From Bradymonadales bacterium (GTDB lineage: Bacteria > Myxococcota_A > Bradymonadia > JAFGEP01), in NCBI GenBank assembly GCA_016931535.1, contig JAFGEP010000057.1, positions 1 to 52,691 of the forward strand: a stretch of 52,691 nucleotides of DNA. The letters run 5' to 3'. This document shows positions 18,255-25,266 of this stretch, one piece after another. The notes beneath the pieces are model-generated. The model was given only the letters and a program-made list of their open reading frames with translations, made no database searches and was not told the origin of the DNA. Each line of letters opens with the position of its first letter. The stretch's first letter is position 1. Made by a program: the position numbers and the translations under genes.

Positions 18255-19049
18255 TCACCGATGCTTGACCTGGTAGATCGCCAGGAGATCCATGGTCAGT
18301 GCCACCCCGTAGTGCAGAAAGACGCCCAGCAAGAAGCTGCGCGAGCGCAGCGCCAGCGTGCCCAGTATCAAACCCGCCCCGATGGCCGCAAGCGACTCGG
18401 AAAAGGGCTTGCCGAAGTGGATCATGCAATAGGGGATGGTCATGATGAGCACGGCGTAGTACCCGAACCGACGCTCCAGACCGAACAGGAGGAAACCGCG
18501 GAAGAAAGCCTCCAACGACAGAAACTGGAGGAAGTAGCAGAGCTCGAAGCCCCAGAAGTGCCATCCGCCCAGTGCCGCGTCTGCGTAGAAGGGGTACTTC
18601 TCCTGGAAGCTATGGCGCAGACTGGCCAGGTAGAGTAGGGGCAGGATGGCCACGAACAGCGCCAGGTATATCGGGATATGCCGCCTGGTCCCTCCGATCC
18701 GGTAGCCGTAGCCGGTTGGTGACTGGCGAAGGACGAAGACGATCAGCAACAGGGGGACCACGATGCGCAGAACCAGGCTTGCTGCGGACCAATAGACATA
18801 GGGCACCAGGTCCAGGTAGGGCCAGGAGACTCCGAAGGTCCGGATGGTCCACCCCATGTGGTTGGCGCGAAAGTAGTTGGTCCGGCCGTAATAGTAGAAC
18901 ACGGTTAGCAGGACCGGCGTGACCAGCAGGACGAAGACGGTACGCCACTCCATCAAAGGACCACCCGGGTTTCGCCGCAAGTCGTCGAAGAGTGCTCTGA
19001 ACCGACGGGTAAGCCGGCGTAGGGGTGTCGATTCGGCAGGTTCGGTCAT
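18255..19049 (-). CDS. CPBP-family intramembrane protease (variant active site)
   Basis: The 264-residue product has about seven or eight hydrophobic segments. The signature of CPBP/Abi (CAAX-protease-like, Rce1-related) intramembrane proteases is recognisable: SLEAFFRGFLL with Glu180 and Arg184, then YCMIHFGKP with His211, then LHYGVALTMD with His246. The usual Glu-Glu pair is Leu179-Glu180 here, so the first Glu is missing; similar E-x-F-F-R-G variants exist in the family as far as I recall. These enzymes cut inside or near membranes, and in bacteria act in peptide maturation or immunity. It starts nine bases after the membrane-bound regulator gene and is surely co-transcribed with it. Confidence 0.8.
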   Translation of the reverse strand: MTEPAESTPLRRLTRRFRALFDDLRRNPGGPLMEWRTVFVLLVTPVLLTVFYYYGRTNYFRANHMGWTIRTFGVSWPYLDLVPYVYWSAASLVLRIVVPLLLIVFVLRQSPTGYGYRIGGTRRHIPIYLALFVAILPLLYLASLRHSFQEKYPFYADAALGGWHFWGFELCYFLQFLSLEAFFRGFLLFGLERRFGYYAVLIMTIPYCMIHFGKPFSESLAAIGAGLILGTLALRSRSFLLGVFLHYGVALTMDLLAIYQVKHR

Positions 19050-19058
19050 CGCGTTTGA

Positions 19059-22049
19059 TCAGTCCTCGATGTGGTATCTGGCCAGCTTCCGGATAAAGGT
19101 GGTTCGCTTCATGCCCAGCAGGCGCGCTGCCTGCGACTTGTTTCCCTGGGCCTTCTCCAACGCCTCCATCAACGCCGACCGCTCCACCTCCTCCAGGCGG
19201 CTCTCGAAATCCTCGCCGACAGCAGGAACCGTTCGGCTCTCCGACAGGTCGGTCCGGTCGATGGTTGCGCCGGTTCCACGGGCCACGGTGTCCCGGAGGC
19301 AGGAGATCAGGCTGTGGTAATTGGTGGGCCACTCCTGGTGTTTCAGCCACTCCAGCGCATCGGGCGAGAAACCGGTGGTGACTCTGCCCAGGCTCATGGC
19401 CCATTGGTGAAGGTAGTAACGGGCTGCTCGCTCGATGTCATCGGGCCGTTCCCTCAAGGGAGGCAGTTCGATCAGGCCCGCATCCTTGGGGACCGGGAGG
19501 GGACGCAATGGCGCCTTTCCCTTCGGCCGGCTCTCCGATCGGTCCAGAAGGACCAGGCGCTCCGGCCCCCTCAAGGCGGCCTGGAGTACCTGGCCGGCCA
19601 GATCCGGCTCCAGCAGGGACAGGTTCCGGATGATCATCGTTCCGTTCTCGGCCAGCGCCAGTCGACCCGGGCAGTCGGCTTCGCCCGCCAGCTCGGCCAG
19701 GACCAGGGCTTGCGGGATCAGCGAGCAATCCATCGCGACGCACTCGGCGCTGTTGTCGGTCAGCCGGTGAAGCAGTCGAGCGGAAAACTCGCGGCCCGAG
19801 CCGTACTCCCCTCGAATCACCAGGATTTGCTCGTCCTGATGGGCTTGCAGCAGCTTGATCTGCTCCTCGGAGACCAGGTCGGGCTCGCCAATCGGATAGA
19901 GGGAGGAGAGTAGAGTTTGCCGGTCATGCAGCAGCGCAGCCTGCTTGAGACGTTGGGTCTCCTGTTGCGAGGTGGAGGTGGTCAAGGCCGGCTTGGAGCC
20001 CCCGTGTGCGCTCGACACTTCGATCTGCTCCGGGGTCTTGCGAGCGCCCATCACCCGGGTTCCGTCCGGTGTCTTCCGCAGTCCCATGACCGGGATCCCC
20101 TCGGGGGTCTTTCGAGTGCCCATGACCGGGATCCCTTCGGGGGTTTTACGTGGAGTTGCCACTCCGATCCCGTCTGGTGTTTGCCGGGGACCCATGACCG
20201 GGATCCCCTCGGGGGTTTTCCCGATGGCCAGGGCTGTGTCCGCCTGTTGAGAGGTGGCCGCCGTTCGAGCCATCAGGGTGAGGGCACCTTGGGCTGCCGC
20301 TGCACGCAGCTCGGGCCAGATCTCCGGATGGCTGAAGAACTGCCGCTGCCAGCTCTCCAGGGCCTCCGAGCTGGGGGGGAGCAGCACTTTGTCGGAACCC
20401 TCCGGCCTGCGGCTGATCAGGTGGACCCGCAGATCGTTGACCTCCTGCTTGGCTCCTGGGGGCTGAAGTGGCAGCGCCAGTTCGACCCCCACCGACCGCT
20501 CCAGGCCGTCGAAGGGATTCTCCCTGACCTCATCTCCGCCCTTGATGGTCTTGTAGCGGGGGAACATCCCCCCCTCGGCGTCCAGCAACTCGAGCAGACC
20601 GGAGACCTTCTCGTCCAGCTCTTCGGGGATCAGCTTGAACGCTCCGTCGGTCGAGAGGGAGGCGTGGTCCATGGGCGTTGGCAGGCGCAGACTGACGGAT
20701 CCGCCGTGGAAACGGATGGCATACTGGGGATCCGCCAGCTCCAGCATGCGCGCCGCCTCCTCCAGCTGGGTGACGAGATCCGGTCGCGGTCCCATGAAGA
20801 TCGCCAGTGGAGAGACTTCGGTTCGAATGGGCAAGGCCACCATGTCTCCCAGCCATTGCACCGCCACCAGACCTGCCAGGTGAGGAACCCAGCCACCGTC
20901 GAAAAACTGGGTGGAGTGTACAGCCAGCGAGACGACAGCCGTCACCAGGAACAGGCTGGATACGAGGGTTCCCAACCAGGAGGGGGCCAGTCGAAGCGCC
21001 TCCTCCTTCTGAAGCCGCTTGAGCTGAGCCGCATACAGGCCGATGTCCACCAGGTGGTACAGCACCGTCAAAAGCGCTCCCAGCAAGATGAGATCTCTCA
21101 GCTGGTCCAGCACGAAGCCGTCCAGGCGAGCGCCCCACAAGCCCGGGATGGTCCGGATCCAACCGTAGAAGGAAGCCAACAGGAGGACCGCAGGCGGTAT
21201 CGCCATCCCCAACCTGGCAAAAGGTGCCGGCGATCCCAGCGGCTGCCATCCCCGGGATTGGTGGACAAAAAGGGAGAGCGGCCGCCACACCATCAGCGCT
21301 ACCAAGGCCAACGGTATCAAAGCGGGATCGGCCAGGAAACCGTCGTGCCACGTCAAGAACGCCAACAACACCCCACCCAGCGCCAGCGTCAATCCCAAGA
21401 GATTCCAGCGCCGGCGAACCCGGCTCATCACCTCGCTGCGAGCCCGGATGTGGGCCAGCACTACCGCTCCCAAGGCCAGTATCAAGATGACCACCGGAAG
21501 TACCGGCCCAGGGCGCTTGACTCGATGGGCCATCCCGACGATCGGTTCCTCCGGTACGCTCACGGTGAAGAGGGCCGGCTGATCTCCGTTCATCGCCATC
21601 CATTCGGCCATCCCACGGATGTCCAGCACCCCGCTGATCCGCCGGCCGTCCACCGCCGTCACCTGGAAGGGTCCCCGCAGCACGGCAGGCAGGTCGCCCC
21701 GGGCGATCGCCTCGGGGGTCAGGGGAACTGCGATCTCCCAGTTGGGGCGGGCCAGCTCGATGAACACCTGATCACTGCCCAGTGCCCGCAGTGCGCCCCG
21801 CAGGTCCGCGTCCCGGTGTACCTTTCTCCGTCCATCGAGGTAGATGTAGCGGATGTGGTCTCCCGGCAGGACCGTCATGCCGTCGAGGCGCAGGCTCGAT
21901 CGGGTCACGGTCAGGTGGTTGTCCCAGGTCAGTCCTCCGATCCCGTAACCACCCCCCCGCCCCACCATGAGGATAACCAGCAGGAGCAGGAGAAGGGCCG
22001 CGATGAACAGGGGTTTGCGGAGTTCAGACTTGCCGTATCGATATTCCAA
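19059..22049 (-). CDS. polytopic membrane regulator with degenerate NtrC-type AAA domain and Fis HTH
   Basis: A 996-residue protein. Residues 12-31 are one membrane helix; about 32-170 is a probable periplasmic beta-rich domain; about 178-400 carries some seven more helices. A cytoplasmic part follows, then six 12-residue repeats (residues 611-682). From about 725 it resembles the AAA+ domain of sigma-54 activators, but it is degraded: the Walker A site reads GEYGSGRE (747-754) with Arg753 instead of Lys, the Walker B region is GTMIIRNL without acidic residues, and no GAFTGA loop is visible. Late motifs (PPLRERPDDIERAARYYL, LKHQEWPTNYHSL) and a C-terminal Fis helix-turn-helix (NKSQAARLLGMKRTTFIRKL) are well kept. 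It should bind DNA but not hydrolyse ATP or activate sigma-54 in the normal way. Confidence 0.85.
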   Translation of the reverse strand: MEYRYGKSELRKPLFIAALLLLLLVILMVGRGGGYGIGGLTWDNHLTVTRSSLRLDGMTVLPGDHIRYIYLDGRRKVHRDADLRGALRALGSDQVFIELARPNWEIAVPLTPEAIARGDLPAVLRGPFQVTAVDGRRISGVLDIRGMAEWMAMNGDQPALFTVSVPEEPIVGMAHRVKRPGPVLPVVILILALGAVVLAHIRARSEVMSRVRRRWNLLGLTLALGGVLLAFLTWHDGFLADPALIPLALVALMVWRPLSLFVHQSRGWQPLGSPAPFARLGMAIPPAVLLLASFYGWIRTIPGLWGARLDGFVLDQLRDLILLGALLTVLYHLVDIGLYAAQLKRLQKEEALRLAPSWLGTLVSSLFLVTAVVSLAVHSTQFFDGGWVPHLAGLVAVQWLGDMVALPIRTEVSPLAIFMGPRPDLVTQLEEAARMLELADPQYAIRFHGGSVSLRLPTPMDHASLSTDGAFKLIPEELDEKVSGLLELLDAEGGMFPRYKTIKGGDEVRENPFDGLERSVGVELALPLQPPGAKQEVNDLRVHLISRRPEGSDKVLLPPSSEALESWQRQFFSHPEIWPELRAAAAQGALTLMARTAATSQQADTALAIGKTPEGIPVMGPRQTPDGIGVATPRKTPEGIPVMGTRKTPEGIPVMGLRKTPDGTRVMGARKTPEQIEVSSAHGGSKPALTTSTSQQETQRLKQAALLHDRQTLLSSLYPIGEPDLVSEEQIKLLQAHQDEQILVIRGEYGSGREFSARLLHRLTDNSAECVAMDCSLIPQALVLAELAGEADCPGRLALAENGTMIIRNLSLLEPDLAGQVLQAALRGPERLVLLDRSESRPKGKAPLRPLPVPKDAGLIELPPLRERPDDIERAARYYLHQWAMSLGRVTTGFSPDALEWLKHQEWPTNYHSLISCLRDTVARGTGATIDRTDLSESRTVPAVGEDFESRLEEVERSALMEALEKAQGNKSQAARLLGMKRTTFIRKLARYHIED
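20004..20219 (-). repeat. six tandem 36-bp repeats encoding KTPEGIPVMG-x-R
   Basis: Six in-frame 36-base units encode residues 611-682 of the regulator. The consensus is KTPEGIPVMGxR; units 1, 3 and 4 (reading the protein) are almost identical also at DNA level, sharing CATGACCGGGATCCC on the plus strand, while units 2, 5 and 6 have drifted. The repeat sits between the membrane-associated half and the AAA/Fis half. Confidence 0.92.
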
Positions 22050-22066
22050 CTGTCGCTTCCAACTAT

Positions 22067-22095
22067 TTCAACGTCGGATGACTTCCGATTATACT
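22067..22095. promoter_or_regulatory. overlapping divergent -10 boxes
   Basis: In the 117-base gap between regulator and lipase genes, TATACT at 22090-22095 on the plus strand pairs with a weak -35 (TTCAAC, 22067-22072, spacer 17). On the minus strand a perfect TATAAT occupies 22088-22093 but lacks a clear -35. The two -10 boxes overlap by four bases, so the two promoters could exclude each other. Confidence 0.4.
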
Positions 22096-22166
22096 GGGTA
22101 ACGAGCCATCGCCGGTAGTGGTTCGTGCCCACGGCGAGAGGTGATCCACCGGCAACAGGGAGCTTC

Positions 22167-23183
22167 ATGCCGCTGCTCAGACAAATCCCCAAGCAGGAAA
22201 TTGTGGGCCGGTGGAGTGTCGGCCCCCAGACACCGGCCACGGTCTACCGCTTCCAGTCGCCCTCCGGCCGCCGCAAGCTGGCGGGGTTGCGGATGGCGCT
22301 CTCGGTCTTCTCCGAGCTCTCCAACCTGGGCATCAACCTGCTGGACCACGCCGTGGACTTCGCCGAGCAGGTGTCCTTCGGGGAGAAGTACCTCCCCAAT
22401 CGCCTGCGCCATTACCGGGGGCAAAAACGGCTGGTCGTGCTGGTGCACGGCTACGCCCAGGGCAGGGCTGCCTTCGAGACCATGGAGCGGCTTTTGTCTA
22501 CCCCCTTCTTCGACATCTTTCCCATCACCGCCGGCTACCAACCATACAGCCAGGATATCCGGACCAGTGCCGAACAGGAGCGGGAGCGGATCGAGTACAT
22601 CCTGGCCCGGACCGACATCGAGGAGATCGCCCTGGTGGGCCATAGCCAGGGTGGACTGGTGATCCGGGATATCATCCAGCGGCAGCAGTTCACCGATCGG
22701 GTGCGCCACTGTGTCTTTCTGGCGACCCCTCACATGGGCACCTGGGCAGGGGTGGCTGGATACCTCCACGGGGCGGTCGCATCGGTCCTGGGGACCATGT
22801 GGAAGAAGGCCCGGATCGAGGGGGAGAGCGGCAAGCAGATGATCCCCCAGAGCGCCTTCTTACGCTCGCTCAATGAACGGGACCTTCCGGGCGGCATCGC
22901 CTATACCAACCTCTACAACTACATCGATCCGCTGGTTTGGCCAGCCAGCTATGCCCGCCTGCCGTACCCTCAGGCGCACAACATCCTGGTGCTCAAGATC
23001 GGTCACTTGCAGGTGCTCTATGATCTACAGGAGTTGGAGATCGTCCTGCGGGCTCTGATGCTGGAACGTCCCGAGGAGAGCGATTTCGCCTCGGAGGTGG
23101 TCGGGGTTGGAGAGGTCCTGGAGACCCGCGACATCCTCGGTGAGTCCGCCCAGTACGGGGAGGTGGTGGCCACCGCAACCTGA
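22167..23183 (+). CDS. alpha/beta-fold lipase/esterase
   Basis: The 338-residue product has VVLVHGYAQG (oxyanion region) and the nucleophile elbow GHSQGG with Ser160, followed by VFLATPHMGTW, a segment typical of bacterial triacylglycerol lipases and PGAP1-like esterases. A His in KIGHLQVL near the C-terminus is the likely catalytic base. No signal peptide is present; a short amphipathic region (residues 35-60) could associate with membranes. The start at 22167 is preferred over the frame-open 22125 because CAGGGAG is well placed upstream. It is divergent from the membrane regulator, which could plausibly control it. Confidence 0.85.
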   Translation: MPLLRQIPKQEIVGRWSVGPQTPATVYRFQSPSGRRKLAGLRMALSVFSELSNLGINLLDHAVDFAEQVSFGEKYLPNRLRHYRGQKRLVVLVHGYAQGRAAFETMERLLSTPFFDIFPITAGYQPYSQDIRTSAEQERERIEYILARTDIEEIALVGHSQGGLVIRDIIQRQQFTDRVRHCVFLATPHMGTWAGVAGYLHGAVASVLGTMWKKARIEGESGKQMIPQSAFLRSLNERDLPGGIAYTNLYNYIDPLVWPASYARLPYPQAHNILVLKIGHLQVLYDLQELEIVLRALMLERPEESDFASEVVGVGEVLETRDILGESAQYGEVVATAT

Positions 23184-23203
23184 GGTGGTCGGGGGACGCC
23201 GGC

Positions 23204-23716
23204 TCAGGTGTACTTTTTCTCGCGCATCAGCTGCTGCATCACCCGGTCGTATTCCTGATCCCAGGCGCGGCTACCCTCGGTGAGGTTCTTGATGCGCTCC
23301 CGTACTTCGCGCTCGAGGACAGTCTCGTCCTCTTCCATGTACCGTTTGATAATCTGGCTGATGTGGCGCCGCAGATCGAGATCATCCCAGTAGATCTCGT
23401 CGATGTTGGTGCTGTGCATGAAGGTTTCGAGGAGCTGGTCCACGACGTAGTCGATGGCTTCGGGACCGGTCTTGAAGGCGGAGTCGAAGGCCAGCCGCTT
23501 CTTGATGGAACCGACCGAGCCGTGACCCTCCTCGGACAGTGCCCGGGCTCGGTTGGTCAGGTCCCGGTCGACTCTCAGGTACTCCTTCAGTACACTCTGG
23601 ACATCGAGCTCGGCCTCCTGCACCTGCTCCGGCCGCACATCGATGGCCTCCTGGTCGCGCAGGCTGCGGATGATCTCCTCGGCGATGTTCGCCACTCGAC
23701 CGGCGTACAGCTTCAT
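23204..23716 (-). CDS. tandem DUF507 protein
   Basis: The 170-residue product starts MKLYAGRVANIAEEIIRSLRDQ, the typical start of DUF507 proteins. A second copy follows from about residue 78 (FKTGPEAIDYVVDQLLETF, then IYWDDLDLRRHISQIIKRYM). DUF507 proteins are small, cytoplasmic and of unknown function, found mainly in delta-type proteobacteria and some deep-branching phyla. Ordinary members are about 90-100 residues, so this is a fusion of two. AGGAGGG on the reverse strand sets the start at 23716. The convergent lipase gene ends 20 bases away. Confidence 0.85.
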   Translation of the reverse strand: MKLYAGRVANIAEEIIRSLRDQEAIDVRPEQVQEAELDVQSVLKEYLRVDRDLTNRARALSEEGHGSVGSIKKRLAFDSAFKTGPEAIDYVVDQLLETFMHSTNIDEIYWDDLDLRRHISQIIKRYMEEDETVLEREVRERIKNLTEGSRAWDQEYDRVMQQLMREKKYT

Positions 23717-23884
23717 GGCAACCCTCCTGGCGTTCCCGCCTCGCTGGCGGCGCCTCTTGCAGACCTGCCGAGCCAAATGTCCCATAGTTGTGGTCCAGAG
23801 GCCAGAGGCTTGAAGCGGGTATCCCCCCTTTCTGCGATTCGCCACCAGCCTGCATCCCGTGGGGCAGGGAAGGGGATGACCGTC

Positions 23885-25102
23885 TCATCTCCACGCCAGT
23901 ACCCTCAGTCGGCCCATGCCAACCAATCGTCCCACCGAAGACAAGGTCGGCCAGACCAGCTCGCGGCCGGCCGCTGCCAGGCGGCTCCCCAGGCGGCCCA
24001 GAGAACGTCGGGGGGAAGGAGGGTCGAACCTCCCCATCACGAGTTGGTATACCGACTCTTTGGCCAGGTTGACGGCCGTCCCTTCCAGCACTTTCCCTTC
24101 CCAGATGAGGTACCCCGAGAGATCGCCGAAGGAGAGCAGCATCGGTTTGGCCGACGGCACGAACGGTAGGAGCGACCTTCCCGCCACCAGGCGCTCCAGG
24201 TTTCTGGCAGCCAGGCGCCCCATGTCGAGTGCATGGTACGCCTGCTTGGAAAGCCCCCCCGGAAGGCTGACGAGATCGCCGACTCCGAATAGACCTTCCT
24301 GTTCGATGGACTGCAACGTCTGCCCGACCTCCAGCCACTCTCCCGGTCCGCCTGTCAGGCCGCTTCTCTCGAGCACCGGTGGCGGCCCGATCCCACCCGT
24401 CCAGATGGTCAGATCCGAGGGGATCTCCCTCCCGGAGTGCAAGCGGACGGTACCTTCAGTCACCTCGATCACCCGCTCCTGCAACAGTAGTTCCACCCCA
24501 TATGGCTGGATCAAGCTGCGGAGATGTCGGTCCACCTCGGGTGGTGCATCCCGCAACAGACGCCTGGCACCATCCACCAGGTGTATCCGGATGCTCTCGT
24601 AGCTCCGGAATCGACGCAGGATCTCCCCGAGCGTTTCTACTCCCTCCAGCCCGCCGCCCACCACGACCACGTCGAACACTCTGTTTTTGCCCGCCAGCTC
24701 CGCAAGTCGGGAGCCAATGCCGGCGCAATCGTCGACCGACTTGAAGAATCGCGCATGGTCGCGCGCGCCGGTGACCCTCTGGGTGGCATCCACTCCGCCC
24801 AGCGCCATGATCAGAAGGTCGTAAGGCAGACTGCCACCGGAAACCAGGTCAATTCGGTGGTTGTCCGGCTCGATTCGCGCAACCTCGTCGAGCAGAAAAC
24901 GGTGACCCATTCTGGCGACCAGCTCCGCCAAAGGCAGCCGCAGGTGTTCCGGCTTCTTGACCCCCGAGACCAGCTCGTGGATCGCGGGCAGGTACTCGAA
25001 CCACTTGCGGCGGTCCACCAAGGTCACCTGACATCGACCTGCCAGCTCCTGCGCCGCCGCCAAACCGCCGAATCCACCCCCAAGGATCACCACCCGCGTC
25101 AT
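23885..25102 (-). CDS. FAD-dependent pyridine nucleotide-disulfide oxidoreductase, NDH-2-like
   Basis: The 405-residue product has an N-terminal FAD-binding Rossmann motif (RVVILGGGFGGLAAA), a second, NAD(P)H-binding motif (VVVVGGGLEGVETLGE) around residue 150 and the third FAD contact GLFGVGDLV near residue 290. This is the layout of type II NADH dehydrogenases and related sulfide:quinone reductases; I see no conserved redox Cys pair, which favours NDH-2-like activity, i.e. NADH oxidation coupled to quinone without proton pumping. The start at 25102 follows GGAGGG. Reading upstream to 25294 only adds poor sequence. Confidence 0.85.
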   Translation of the reverse strand: MTRVVILGGGFGGLAAAQELAGRCQVTLVDRRKWFEYLPAIHELVSGVKKPEHLRLPLAELVARMGHRFLLDEVARIEPDNHRIDLVSGGSLPYDLLIMALGGVDATQRVTGARDHARFFKSVDDCAGIGSRLAELAGKNRVFDVVVVGGGLEGVETLGEILRRFRSYESIRIHLVDGARRLLRDAPPEVDRHLRSLIQPYGVELLLQERVIEVTEGTVRLHSGREIPSDLTIWTGGIGPPPVLERSGLTGGPGEWLEVGQTLQSIEQEGLFGVGDLVSLPGGLSKQAYHALDMGRLAARNLERLVAGRSLLPFVPSAKPMLLSFGDLSGYLIWEGKVLEGTAVNLAKESVYQLVMGRFDPPSPRRSLGRLGSRLAAAGRELVWPTLSSVGRLVGMGRLRVLAWR

Positions 25103-25146
25103 GCTACCCTCCACTGTGTAAGGCTCTGGATCGCACAGATATTGTC

Positions 25147-25166
25147 GCAAGGGAACCATTCCTTGC
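25147..25166. promoter_or_regulatory. inverted repeat between divergent genes, possible operator
   Basis: GCAAGG-N8-CCTTGC forms a perfect 6+6 inverted repeat in the 164-base gap between the NDH-2-like gene and the surface-protein operon. It lies upstream of both starts and has the size of a helix-turn-helix dimer site. Confidence 0.35.
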
Positions 25167-25193
25167 AGCGCGTTGCCTCTTGCCCGCATCGCC

Positions 25194-25222
25194 TTGCGCC
25201 TTGATCCCCCATTGGCTACAGT
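25194..25222 (+). promoter_or_regulatory. weak sigma-70-like promoter for the surface-protein operon
   Basis: TTGCGC (25194-25199), a 17-base spacer and TACAGT (25217-25222) make a modest match. It lies at a sensible distance from the first gene of the operon. Confidence 0.25.
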
Positions 25223-25266
25223 GGTCTGGTGGTGTTCGATGACGGGGTTTGCTGGGTGGTGCGTCC

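Noticed and set aside
20004..20219. Possible CRISPR array or intergenic repeat
   Set aside because: The repeat units are directly adjacent without spacers and encode an in-frame peptide repeat within a large gene.
19917..22118. 733-residue forward open frame across the membrane regulator
   Set aside because: Antisense shadow of the regulator; its Gln/His/Arg-rich composition is typical of such frames.
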